From contig KN805459.1 of assembly GCA_000818945.1 (NCBI GenBank), positions 43,230 through 107,229 on the forward strand: DNA of 64,000 nucleotides, read 5' to 3'. The position numbers and the translations under genes are program-made. Position 1 is the stretch's first letter. Each line of letters opens with the position of its first letter. The notes under the pieces were generated by a model, which did no database searches, was not told the origin of the DNA, and saw only the letters and a list, made by a program, of their open reading frames with translations. Source of the DNA: Schizochytrium sp. CCTCC M209059. Its lineage: Eukaryota; Sar; Bigyra; Thraustochytrida; Thraustochytriidae. This document shows positions 16,133 through 25,592 of this stretch, piece by piece.

Positions 16133-19093
16133 ATGGGCACAGCGAGAAGTAAACCGAAGACGATCTCCCCGTCTCAGCCCGAGGAAGCAAAACCGGTCGT
16201 GGATGCTGGCAGCGTAGCCCGAGAGAATGAGTCGCTCAAGGCTGCTCGCGCCCAGCTCGAAAATGCTAACGCAGAGCTCAAGCACATTCTCGAACAAACC
16301 AAAGAAGAGAATAAGCGACGTCTGCAAGAGGTGGAAAATCACAAGTGTAAAATTGCCAGTCTGACGGTGGAAATCAATCAGCTCAAGTCCGGCGAAGACG
16401 ACACCTGGGAAGCCGGCGGGGCGCCGTATCTCCGACACCTCAAGGCTTCAACGGGCGACAAACGCGTGTCGGCGCCCAAGGACGCAGCATTTACAATGAG
16501 TCGACACAACATTAACAAGCGCGTGTCGGCGGCGCTCTCAAGCAGCCTCGCGAGCACTAGCACCAGCGGCGCAAGCAGCTTTGGTGGCACCAAGTCTAAC
16601 AATGATACGTACAATCGGGGCCCGTCTCGCATTGCAAAACAACTCAACCTACATCTTCGAGGGAAAAAGTCCAAACAGACCATCGCCTTTAGCAGTCTCG
16701 ACTCGAATGCAAACATGGGTCAGCCCGAAGGGGGGCCTCAGTCCGTCTATCATTTGCCTCGTGGCGGGGTCTACGTGCATACCAAAGCCGGACCGGTGCA
16801 GTTTGGTATTCCGCCAGAGACGGTCAAGGACAGCATGAACTTGGGTCTCGAGGTTCCGACCTTGTTTGTTGTCCCTCGCGAGAGATTCAATATGCAGGCT
16901 GGAATCAATGTGAGCGAGATTGAGTTCCCAGCGTTCTTCAACTTCTTCGTGAGAAAGCGGCAAATGACGCTCATCACGTACCAGGACTGCTCCGAAGATC
17001 TCTTGACTATAATGAAGGAAGCCCTCGATGGTCCCGACGAGGACCAGCTCTACATCAACGAAGAGTACTCTCGCTTCGCTTCCGAGGACGTCTTGGCCGC
17101 GCGGCCTGATCACGTCAAAGAGATGGCTGTATTTTGCGAACCTCGGCCAGGAACGCCGGCCATCAAGGTTTCAAACCTTGTCAAGTTTGCTTATTTCAAT
17201 GCACTTGGGGAGTGCCGGCTTGATAACGACGTAGTGATCAAGGATGAGTCCTTTGGTTTTACGGTCTTGCAGGAGGATACGCTTCTTGCGGCTATTTCTG
17301 ACGACGAGGCGAGCAGTTGCTATTTCCCTGGCATGGACCCGACTACAGCCGTTCCTCGACAACCTGCATCCCTGGGTGTTCTCGGCGCGGACGAAGATCC
17401 TGAAAATTCCGTGGCGTCTTCGCCAAGCGCGACGCTGGAGACACCAATATCAAATTTTAGCATTCCACGCTTCGGAATGACGATTCTGGGTAATTCGCAC
17501 GGTTTCGACGCTCTCGGGTCGACGTCTGGCTTTGTCATCTGGATCAATGGCCAGGGCATCATGGTGGACCCGCCGCCGCACAGCGGTGAATTTCTGAAAA
17601 TGAATGGCATTCAGCCCAAGCTCATCACGGCGACCATTCTTACACACTGCCATGCCGATCATGACGCAGGAACAATCCAAAAAGTCATTACTGAGGACAA
17701 GGTTACGCTCATGACGACCAAGACAATTTTTCAGTCCTTGCTACGCAAGTACAGCGGAGTTGCGGGCCTCGGGTCAGACTTTCTGCGCCAGCTCGTCAAC
17801 TTTCGTCCCGTTTTTGTCGAAGAGCCAACGTACTGGGGCGGGGCCTCGTTTCGATTCTTTTACTCCTTGCACGCCATTCCCTGCGTCGGCTTTGAGGTCA
17901 CCTTTGAAGGCAAGAGTATGGTGTATTCGGCAGACACCTTTTACGAGCCTAAAGGTCTTGAGGAGATGCACGAACGCGGTGTGCTCAGTCGGGCCCGTTG
18001 CGACGCTCTGCTCAACTTTCCATGGCACAGTGACCTGGTCTTGCACGAGGCAGGTGTTCCGCCGATCCACACGCCAATTTCAGCGTTTGACAGCCTCCCA
18101 CCCGAACATCGAGCCAACATCCAGCTCATTCATATTGGCAACAAAGACCAGGCCAATGCGATTGCTGCAGGCCTCAAGGTGAGTCAACCCGGGCTCGAAA
18201 ATACCGCGGTGCTCATCCCGAACACCGACACGCAGGATACACTGCGATTTATGCAGCTTATCGCGGGCGTTGACATATTCCGCGGGTTCCCGATCCCACA
18301 GGCGCTGGAGCTGCTACTCATGTCCACCAACGTGGACTACCAGCCCGGACAGATTATTGCGGAAAAGGGCACTCCTGGCGACAAGTTTATGGTCATTATG
18401 TCAGGCGAAGCTTCCGTTTCATTCGGAAAGACGAAAAAGATTTTCAAGGTAGGAGACTACCTAGGCGAGATCTCCGTCATTACAGGTGAGGACCGTACAG
18501 CGACGATTGTGGCAGAAACTGCATGCACGATTGTCGAGGTAGACAAGTACGCGTTCCACTACTTTCTCATGAAGGACAAGAAGCTTTACTCAAAGATGGA
18601 GTGCCTCGTGCGTAGTCGCATGGATGGCAGCTGGCACGCCATTGCCCGCAACTCGCTGCTTCGTCGACTGTCTGCTGCGCAAAAGACGAGTTTGCAAGCC
18701 TTTCTTCACCGCCGGCAGTTTAAGCGAGGAGACGAAGTCTGGCGCAAGGGCAGCACAGGCCACGGTGCAGTGCTGATTCTATCCGGCGACTTTGTCTTTG
18801 AGGAGGTACACAATGCCGATCCCTTTGAGCTTCTCACGGCGACGCGGCACCCTCATCAGAAGCGAGCTCACATGTCACAGGAATCCGAGTCTTTTTCCTT
18901 TGACCCTCTCACCACCGGGTGTTTTATTTGCGATCTTTTTGCCATGAGTGCCAATGCAGAACTTACGGTCACACTCAAGTGCGACTCGGATGAGGGCGTC
19001 CTGTTCTACATTACGCAGGAAAACGTTCTTGGTTTTCTCGATGCGAATCCCATGACGCTTCTAACTCTCTTGAAGACGATCGTCATCCTCTAG
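16133..19093 (+). CDS. metallo-beta-lactamase-fold / cyclic-nucleotide-binding fusion protein, predicted N-myristoylated
   Basis: Protein of 986 residues. The ATG sits in CCACCATGG, a textbook strong context, and gives MGTARSK, which fits the N-myristoylation rule (Gly2, Ser6). Residues 27-86 form a coiled coil. The central MBL fold has HCHADHD (H505, H507, D509, H510), H580, D601 and H638/H666, a full set of likely metal ligands, so it is probably catalytic (hydrolase or phosphodiesterase-like). A cyclic-nucleotide-binding domain follows (about 715-815) with GEI at 778-780 and RTA at 788-790, matching the phosphate-binding cassette. A second, more degenerate cNMP-like domain occupies 840-986. 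The likely reading is a membrane-tethered enzyme gated by cAMP or cGMP. Related MBL-cNMP proteins occur in protists; the substrate is unknown. Confidence 0.75.
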   Translation: MGTARSKPKTISPSQPEEAKPVVDAGSVARENESLKAARAQLENANAELKHILEQTKEENKRRLQEVENHKCKIASLTVEINQLKSGEDDTWEAGGAPYLRHLKASTGDKRVSAPKDAAFTMSRHNINKRVSAALSSSLASTSTSGASSFGGTKSNNDTYNRGPSRIAKQLNLHLRGKKSKQTIAFSSLDSNANMGQPEGGPQSVYHLPRGGVYVHTKAGPVQFGIPPETVKDSMNLGLEVPTLFVVPRERFNMQAGINVSEIEFPAFFNFFVRKRQMTLITYQDCSEDLLTIMKEALDGPDEDQLYINEEYSRFASEDVLAARPDHVKEMAVFCEPRPGTPAIKVSNLVKFAYFNALGECRLDNDVVIKDESFGFTVLQEDTLLAAISDDEASSCYFPGMDPTTAVPRQPASLGVLGADEDPENSVASSPSATLETPISNFSIPRFGMTILGNSHGFDALGSTSGFVIWINGQGIMVDPPPHSGEFLKMNGIQPKLITATILTHCHADHDAGTIQKVITEDKVTLMTTKTIFQSLLRKYSGVAGLGSDFLRQLVNFRPVFVEEPTYWGGASFRFFYSLHAIPCVGFEVTFEGKSMVYSADTFYEPKGLEEMHERGVLSRARCDALLNFPWHSDLVLHEAGVPPIHTPISAFDSLPPEHRANIQLIHIGNKDQANAIAAGLKVSQPGLENTAVLIPNTDTQDTLRFMQLIAGVDIFRGFPIPQALELLLMSTNVDYQPGQIIAEKGTPGDKFMVIMSGEASVSFGKTKKIFKVGDYLGEISVITGEDRTATIVAETACTIVEVDKYAFHYFLMKDKKLYSKMECLVRSRMDGSWHAIARNSLLRRLSAAQKTSLQAFLHRRQFKRGDEVWRKGSTGHGAVLILSGDFVFEEVHNADPFELLTATRHPHQKRAHMSQESESFSFDPLTTGCFICDLFAMSANAELTVTLKCDSDEGVLFYITQENVLGFLDANPMTLLTLLKTIVIL

Positions 19094-19682
19094 TGGAGAG
19101 CTCCTTCCTTTGCTCCGCACATGAAAGCTACATTGAAGACGATCTTCTTTCCCCATAAAGTAAGAGTATGTGATGTACGTAACCTATACATGCAGTGACG
19201 ATGAGTTTGAAAAATACGCCAAGAAGGGCTTGGAGAACGAAGTCCAGAAAAGAATGAAAGTAATTTCTTTTTTTAGCGTTTATCTATAAATCATTTATTA
19301 TCAGACAATCAAGTTGAGAAAGAGGCTCGGGTTCACTTGCATACGTGCATAAGAATCCAGGCAAAATTCAGAACAGGAAGCGACGACTTGAACCTGCCCA
19401 TTTTGGTCGGTCAAGAAGACCGAAAGCAAACGTTGCCCTCGATCAGCCCCATAACCTGGGACGAAATCTTGGCTTGTAGAATCGGACCTTGCACCATTGC
19501 AACTTCGCTATGTGTCTCTAACTTGAGTGCAGTCTACGACTATACACCCTGTGTGCCAGAGTATGATGATACTCTGAACAGTACTTTTATGTCGAAATTT
19601 TGAACGAAAGTGTTGGCCAGCGGCCTTCTTTGAAATTCAGTGTCTTCAAAAATTGCGCGTAGAACACGGACCTTGCGCCGTA
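19094..19682. other. AT-richer convergent intergenic region
   Basis: 589 bp between two convergent stops. An open frame at 19337-19603 has no ATG before its last residues and was not called. It is probably 3' UTR sequence. Confidence 0.5.
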
Positions 19683-20648
19683 TCAGCGTGAGATCAAGGC
19701 AGCGCTGCCATCGCTGCCAATGCTGTCATTTTCGTTGGAATCCTCTTGCTCGTTGCTATCTTCTTCGTTGAACGCGCTGCCGACTTCAGATATCCGTTCA
19801 AGACGATCAACGTATCGCGTGACTGCAGCAGGCGCAGCATGCGATAACATGTCAAAATGTTGCGAAGGGAGAGGCGCGAGTGCGGCCTCGGTATTGCACA
19901 AAAGAGTGAAGACCAAAGTGGTGATGCCAAAAATGACAAGAAGCATATGCATGGCAGCTGGTTCGGCCGCCGTTGTGCAGTCGCTTGTACTCATGCTGAT
20001 CGTGCCAGCACATCCCCACGCGAGACTTGATAAAATGATACAAATGATGATTGCCAACGCTCCGCGACGCCCAAGGTAAGGGCAGCGTACAAGCGCAGAG
20101 ACCATGACAGCATAGGTTCCAAGGAGCGAAGTCGCCACGCTCAAATATGTACGGCGCTCGTCACGGCACGCGGCGCCGCCCTCGGCGTCGTTCCAGTGCA
20201 CAGCGGTGAGAATGGCTCCAAGAACCGCCGTTAGAGCGAGAGGGCCGCACACCAAGATGGCGCGGCGCGATTCCTCGGACCAGCAAAGGCAGCGCAAGTG
20301 ATACAGCAAAACAGAGTCCATGGGCGCGTCCGGGGGCTTGGACAGTTCGAGCTCCACGACCCAGAGCGTCAGAATCACCGCGCCGGCCCATAGCGCCGCC
20401 AGCATCCCGAGCCATGCACNNNNNNNNNNNNNNNNNNNNNNNNNNNNNNNNNNNNNNNNNNNNCCGGTCGCCCCCGCCAGCGCCGCGGCCTGCGCGACGG
20501 CGGCGGCGGTCTTGGCGCCGCTGCTGCCGCCCGGCACATTGCCGCCCAGCGCCGCGCCGCCCAGCTCTGCCAGCGCGGACGCCGCGCAGGCCAGCGCCGG
20601 CGCCGCCAGCGCGGGTCTCCGCGCCAGCGCCGTCGCGCGCGACGCCAT
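19683..20648 (-). CDS. polytopic membrane protein of unknown function (interrupted by an assembly gap)
   Basis: About 321 residues, 14-15 of them undetermined because the gap 20420-20463 falls inside. The N-terminus is Ala-rich (MASRATALARRPALAAPAL). At least five hydrophobic segments follow: near AWLGMLAALWAGAVILTLWV, ILVCGPLALTAVLGAILTAV, SVATSLLGTYAVMVSALV, ALAIIICIILSSLAWGCAG and HMLLVIFGITTLVFTLLC. The tail is acidic and Asn/Ser-rich. I do not recognise a family. The gap preserves the frame as written, but its length may be nominal, so the N-terminal part is less sure. It is divergent from the membrane hydrolase gene. Confidence 0.6.
   Translation of the reverse strand: MASRATALARRPALAAPALACAASALAELGGAALGGNVPGGSSGAKTAAAVAQAAALAGATXXXXXXXXXXXXXXXXAWLGMLAALWAGAVILTLWVVELELSKPPDAPMDSVLLYHLRCLCWSEESRRAILVCGPLALTAVLGAILTAVHWNDAEGGAACRDERRTYLSVATSLLGTYAVMVSALVRCPYLGRRGALAIIICIILSSLAWGCAGTISMSTSDCTTAAEPAAMHMLLVIFGITTLVFTLLCNTEAALAPLPSQHFDMLSHAAPAAVTRYVDRLERISEVGSAFNEEDSNEQEDSNENDSIGSDGSAALISR
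20420..20463. other. assembly gap (44 N)
   Basis: Run of undetermined bases inside the membrane-protein gene. Flanks are Ala-codon GC-rich repeats, a likely reason for failed sequencing. Confidence 0.95.
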
Positions 20649-21452
20649 CGTCGCGACCTCGTCCGTCGACCTGGCTCGAGTTTTGCGTTTGCTTATGCTT
20701 TTGCTGTTGCTTTTGCCTGTTCGTTTCGGGCCAAGTTCTCTTTCCGCGCGTCTCACTTTCCTCGTCACAGGAAATCGTTGTGCGTACGTACTACCTCCGG
20801 CGACCTTCTACTACCACCGTGGCCCTGGCAAAGAATGTCGTCAGTGACAACTAGTGCTCGAGTAGAGTGCAGTAAGCGGACCGCGAGAGATGAAAGGGTT
20901 CGAAGCAAAAGGCTTGTACTTGGTTGGCTGAAAAAGAGCGCTCGAGCGTCTCGTTTTGGCTCGCCCCGAGCTTTTCTGCGACAAAGCAATCGTAGAACGA
21001 ACGTCGTTGACAGAAAAGTCAAGCCAAGATGTGACGAACCAAAGCAGATCGCGGTCCGACGATTGCAGAAAATAGCTCAATGAAGCAAGCTCTCCAGCGA
21101 AGAACAAATTGCGTGCTTATCTTCAGAAAACTGATCGATTGTTCGATAGGACCATTTCGCCATCAAACGATCGATACCAGAACGCTGGGACGGCTTCCCT
21201 TTCGCAAGGGTACGTCGATGCCTTCGAAAGGGCTAAGTCGTGATCGATGTCAGATGGGTCAGTCAACTAAACTAACTGATGAACGAAGCGAGTCTCAAAC
21301 CTCGCTATCAGGCTCACACGGCAGTAGTACTAGGCCTAGGCCTACTACCTATAGTAACTCGGTCGCTTTCTCGGCCGCCTCTACGGCCACCTTGCTCGGT
21401 CGCTCGCGCGCCAGGAGTTCTGTATTGCAGCTCGCGGAGTGGCCCAGCCGCC
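20649..21452. other. divergent intergenic region
   Basis: 804 bp between head-to-head genes. It contains a palindromic CTAGGCCTAGG at 21330-21340 followed by CTACTACCTATAG, about 110 bp before the ATG at 21453. No gene seen. Confidence 0.45.
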
Positions 21453-23066
21453 ATGAGCAGCTCCGCGCAGGGCAACGCGCGCAGCGGATTCGGCGCGGAG
21501 AGCAACTGCATCTATGACGACGCCGGATCCGCGGCCTCAGGGTCGTCGTGGAGTTGGACGTCGAGCCCACGAGGGGCAGCTCGAGGCGCAGCTGGCGCGA
21601 GCGGGCATCGTGGGCGCTCTTCGCTCGCCGTAGCAACGTCGGCGCCCTGGAACATCGCCCCGTCTTCGGGAGCGGCCGAGCCCAGTAGAGACGGTCTCCT
21701 GCCGGCAACGAGCTCGCTTCGTCAGAGCTTTCTGAGCAGGAACCGCCAACCGGAGCAATTTGGGAGCGTGGTGCTCACCAAGCCAAGCCGTCTCGAGCCG
21801 ATTCGCACGTGTCTGACCTGGATATGGCTTGGACCGGTCATTGTCACTGCCCTTGCAGGTCTTGCCGTGCTCTTTGGAATGCTCTGTTTGACGGAGCAGC
21901 TCGTTCTGTTCGATACCTGTGGCGAGATTCTTGTTCCCCTCGGGCTCTTCCTACCCTGCGCGGCCCTTCTCGTGGCTATCTATATGTCTCAACCATCTAC
22001 AGCAGGTCAGCAACATGATGCATTCTACTCTGACGCTCTTCTCGAGGAAGTTCTTGCTGGCGAAAATATCCTCGATGTATACACGGTCACGACGCGCGGA
22101 TGCCCTCCTCGGGATGGCAACGTCGTCGTCTTTCTAAGCGGTATTGGCGGTGTTGCAGAAACGTGGCGCTCTCATGTAGAGGCTGTGGTGGATGCAGGCT
22201 TTGCGGCCATTCAAATTCAACTTCCGGGATCCGGCTGTCTCGGCGCAATCACCTTTTCCTTTGAGCGAGCAGCACAGACAGTCATGCGTGTCATTGAACA
22301 AGAAGTCCTCGATGAACGCTTTGAGCAAGACTGTCCTCTTGCGTACGGGGCACCGACTGCGCCAGGGGGTCTTTTTGCGAATGCAGAAATTGTGGGTGCG
22401 CATCATCTTCCTTCGCAGAATCTCAATCCTCTGATGAGCTCCCTACCTTCACGCGCTGTCGATACTCAAACTCATGGCTTCCAGAGCAAGCAAGGGTTAA
22501 CCGGGACGGAGGGACCGCCTCGGCGGCTTGTGCTCGTCGCTTGGGGACTGAGCTGCCATGTGGCCATGTATCTCGCCTCGTCGCAACGTTTGGGCAACGC
22601 CCATCTTGCTGGCATTGTGCTCTGCGGCTCGCCACCTCTACCATCATGGGGCCTCTCGTGGTCAAGTAAGCTCTATTATCGGGCATTTCGCGTCTCTTGG
22701 ATTGCACAACTTGCACGCCTTTCCGAATACGCCCGAATGGGACCCCAGAATCGTCGTTCCGTATCACTCCAGTCGCTTCGTCCACAGGCGCGTGCTGACT
22801 GGGGCGTCAACTTTGAGCACTCGGGAGAATCGCTACGACTGGCATGTTCAAGTTTTCTCGCGCCTGTCTTGTGTTTGTCCTCCGATCCAAGTTACTTGGA
22901 TGAGGTTCGTGCACATTTCGGAGGTCCTTTACAGGAGTCTGGAAGCAATGTTGACGGCGCACTTCTTTCAGGGGGGCGCTCTGCTAGCACGCAATCCTTT
23001 CCACCGCCATCGGACGAAGAGCTCGTTGCGCACATCCTCGACTTCGCATCCATGGCAATGGCATAG
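21453..23066 (+). CDS. membrane-anchored alpha/beta-hydrolase-like protein
   Basis: Protein of 537 residues; the ATG lies in GCCGCCATGA, a good context. A Ser-rich, probably cytosolic N-terminus of about 115 residues is followed by two membrane segments (about 120-145 and 159-178). The C-terminal region looks like an alpha/beta hydrolase: VVVFLSGIGGVAETW (about 224-238) corresponds to the first core strand and oxyanion loop, and LVAWGLSCHVAMYLA (about 361-375) to the nucleophile elbow. The elbow reads GLSCH rather than G-x-S-x-G, so Ser367 may still be the nucleophile but the motif is atypical. A PVLCLSSDPSYLDEV segment fits the strand before the acid residue. Substrate unknown; lipid is plausible given the anchor. 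Confidence 0.6.
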   Translation: MSSSAQGNARSGFGAESNCIYDDAGSAASGSSWSWTSSPRGAARGAAGASGHRGRSSLAVATSAPWNIAPSSGAAEPSRDGLLPATSSLRQSFLSRNRQPEQFGSVVLTKPSRLEPIRTCLTWIWLGPVIVTALAGLAVLFGMLCLTEQLVLFDTCGEILVPLGLFLPCAALLVAIYMSQPSTAGQQHDAFYSDALLEEVLAGENILDVYTVTTRGCPPRDGNVVVFLSGIGGVAETWRSHVEAVVDAGFAAIQIQLPGSGCLGAITFSFERAAQTVMRVIEQEVLDERFEQDCPLAYGAPTAPGGLFANAEIVGAHHLPSQNLNPLMSSLPSRAVDTQTHGFQSKQGLTGTEGPPRRLVLVAWGLSCHVAMYLASSQRLGNAHLAGIVLCGSPPLPSWGLSWSSKLYYRAFRVSWIAQLARLSEYARMGPQNRRSVSLQSLRPQARADWGVNFEHSGESLRLACSSFLAPVLCLSSDPSYLDEVRAHFGGPLQESGSNVDGALLSGGRSASTQSFPPPSDEELVAHILDFASMAMA

Positions 23067-23437
23067 GCGCGCACTCCTTTTCTCTGCTCTTTCAAAGTCG
23101 CTTGCCGTGACAAATTTGCGTTGCTGACCGGGGCCACAACGCTTGCTCAACTCTCGCACTCACTTGCTCGACTCTCTCTCTCTCTCTCTCACTCTCTCTC
23201 TCACACACACACTTTTCATGTGTTTTACGCTCTCGTCTTCTCGATAATTGTTTCTTCAAAACGATGATCGCGATGACAATCCCATTTTCGCCCGGAGCGA
23301 TGCGGATCGAATGTGTCCGTTGCGCTCTCAAAAACTTTGAAAAAACCTGTTTCTCGAGTCACACGTTTGCGCGGGCATCTCAGCAAACAATCCACGCAAA
23401 GAATTTGCGGCGCTGGCGGTGAGAATCGCCACGCACG
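23067..23437. other. spacer with (CT)n/(CA)n tract
   Basis: 371 bp between two same-strand genes. A (CT)n run with one interruption passes into (CA)n at about 23175-23212. It presumably contains the 3' end of the hydrolase gene and the promoter of the next. Confidence 0.5.
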
Positions 23438-25045
23438 ATGGCGGGCGGAAGCGTCGCGACGCGGCGCGCGGGACCCGGCGCGCAGCAGCCGCTGTCCGCG
23501 GAGCACAAGCGGGTCCGCGAGCAAGACAAGATGGCCATGCGCCGCATGGTGGAGCACCTTCTCGCGTTGACGAGCGCGGCGCACGTGGAGCGCACGGATT
23601 TCCAGGCGCTGGATAGGGAGCTGTCGGCAGCGCTGCTTGACAACGAAGAGAATCTCGCGCGTATTGTAGAACATCGCGCAACAGAGGCGAAGGAGAGGCG
23701 CAAACAGGGTGAGCGGGGCGCTGCACCCACGTCTGCGTCGCGGACGCGCAAGCTGCCGCATATTACCCGGCGGCAGCAGCAGCAACAACAACAACAGCAA
23801 GCGACAAAACAAAGATTACCGCACGTGTCGTCTTCCTCTTCGTCGTCGCGGCAGACGCAACAGCGGCCACAAGGAAGTTCTCGAGAGACCACCAAGAGTG
23901 TCGCGCGCGTCAATGGTGTGTCTTCCCGTTTGTATGCCCCTAAACGGAGGGACGGGCAGCAAGCAGAACCCAGGACAAACATTTCTGCAACACGCGCGAG
24001 GCCTCCGTCCGTAGCGACAAGACGAAGACCCGAGCGCGAACGCAAAGCTCGTACCACAACAGGTGGTCGTCAGCTCAGTTCGCGCCATTCAAGACAGTCC
24101 GAGGAGCCAGATTACGATGCGCGCATGGCGGCGGAGCGCGCTCGCGAGCAAAAGCTTATGATTGAACAACTTCGCAAGGAAAAGGAGCGCAAGCTTCTCG
24201 AGTCGCGGGAGCGCGCTGCCCGCAAGGCTGCGGCAGCAAAAGAGGCGGCAGCAAAAGAGGCGGCAGAGGCCGAGGCGGCAGAGGCCGAGGCGGCTGCAGC
24301 TGCTGCTGCCGAGAAAGAGAAGACCGAGGCTGCTGCTCGCCTCGAACAAGAGAGAATAGAAGCCGAAAAGGAAGCAGCACGTCTTGAAGAAGAAAAAAGA
24401 AAAGCAGAAGCGAATGCTGCTGCGCGTCGCGCAGAGGAAATGAAGCGAAAAAAGCTCGAGGAAGAGAAAGAAATGGCTGTAAAGATGCAGGCAGAACGCG
24501 AGCGTGAGACCAAGCAGGCTGAAGAGGTTATGTCTCCATACTCGGACACCTTCGATGATGATTTCGATGATGATGTTAATGAAGATCATGACGAGAAAAA
24601 GGATGAAACTGATGGACGAACTGCCCGGATGGATAAGAAAGCACAAGGATTGGAGCCTTTGACAACAAAGGAGGAGCCCGAAGCTGGCGTGGACGAAAAT
24701 TTGAGTGCAGCAGACTTGCTTTCCCCAGAGTCCCCAGAATCATCTCCCACGTACACGGCAAAGAGTCCAGCACTCCCGTCCATCGGACCTATTTCTCCGT
24801 CACCTGAACAAGTGTCCAAGGAGACAAAGACGCAAAAGGAAAGAAAGAAGATTTCGCCGCGTTCACCCAAGTCAGCAAGATCAAGATCGAGTGCGACTTC
24901 GCCCTCATCCGCGAACAAGAAGACGACGATGACGAAGAAGAAAAAGCCATCGAGAGCTCCTCTGCCCACGGAAAAGGACCCTGAGATCTCTTCCGACTTT
25001 TCGGATTTCGAAAACCTCGACTTTGGCGGCCAGGCTCCCATGTAA
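23438..25045 (+). CDS. coiled-coil, Ala/Glu/Lys-rich protein with acidic YSDTFDDDF motif
   Basis: Protein of 535 residues from the ATG at 23438. The N-terminal 90 residues are helical (HKRVREQDKMAMRRMVEHLL). A Gln-rich and basic disordered stretch is followed by a long, highly charged single alpha helix or coiled coil (about 225-365), rich in AAKEAA and EAEAA repeats. The sequence YSDTFDDDFDDD after it resembles acidic Tyr-Ser-Asp-Phe motifs common in centrosomal and ciliary proteins, a weak hint. The C-terminus is Ser/Pro/Lys-rich and ends with SSDFSDFENLDFGG. No enzyme motif. A structural or microtubule-related role is inference. Confidence 0.6.
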   Translation: MAGGSVATRRAGPGAQQPLSAEHKRVREQDKMAMRRMVEHLLALTSAAHVERTDFQALDRELSAALLDNEENLARIVEHRATEAKERRKQGERGAAPTSASRTRKLPHITRRQQQQQQQQQATKQRLPHVSSSSSSSRQTQQRPQGSSRETTKSVARVNGVSSRLYAPKRRDGQQAEPRTNISATRARPPSVATRRRPERERKARTTTGGRQLSSRHSRQSEEPDYDARMAAERAREQKLMIEQLRKEKERKLLESRERAARKAAAAKEAAAKEAAEAEAAEAEAAAAAAAEKEKTEAAARLEQERIEAEKEAARLEEEKRKAEANAAARRAEEMKRKKLEEEKEMAVKMQAERERETKQAEEVMSPYSDTFDDDFDDDVNEDHDEKKDETDGRTARMDKKAQGLEPLTTKEEPEAGVDENLSAADLLSPESPESSPTYTAKSPALPSIGPISPSPEQVSKETKTQKERKKISPRSPKSARSRSSATSPSSANKKTTMTKKKKPSRAPLPTEKDPEISSDFSDFENLDFGGQAPM

Positions 25046-25592
25046 GCTTTTATTGTAATTTTGGCATTTTATTTTTCACTTGATTAGTCGCGGTCACAGA
25101 GGTGCAAGAAGATTGATCGTTCGTGTAAAAGCTTGTGACATGTATGACCCTAGGCAGCCTCGGCCTTCCCCTGGAAAGGACTTGAGGGCCTTAATGGATT
25201 CAGAGGGCCTAGACGGCCTTGGTCAGACCCGAGGTTATTTTATTTTAACCGAAGAGCAAGAACGTCAACGACCACTACGACGAAGGAAGATGGAGAAAAA
25301 ATATGCGAGGCCATTGCACCAAGGTTTATGATTTTCTGAAACAAAGGAATTCTTGTGTGCCTTCGCGATCTCTCGATTCTCAATCTTCTTCAAATCACTT
25401 CCTCCTTTCCCGTCCCTCTTTTTTTCACTGTGTAACTGACATCTTCCAACTCGCTTATCCACCAACGTGCTGCCCACCACGCATCGCTTGAGGTGAAAAC
25501 TTTTATCGTTTGCTGTTTTTATAAAATTTTATTAGAATGTTTATAGAAAGCGTTTCATGTCATCTTGTTGGTCATGGCCCGACGTGGAGCGT
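25046..25592. other. AT-rich convergent intergenic region
   Basis: 547 bp between convergent stops. AT-rich toward 25500-25550. No gene seen. Confidence 0.5.

Noticed and set aside
19337..19603. 88-codon frame in the spacer after the MBL-cNMP gene
   Set aside because: No ATG until its last residues and no recognisable feature.
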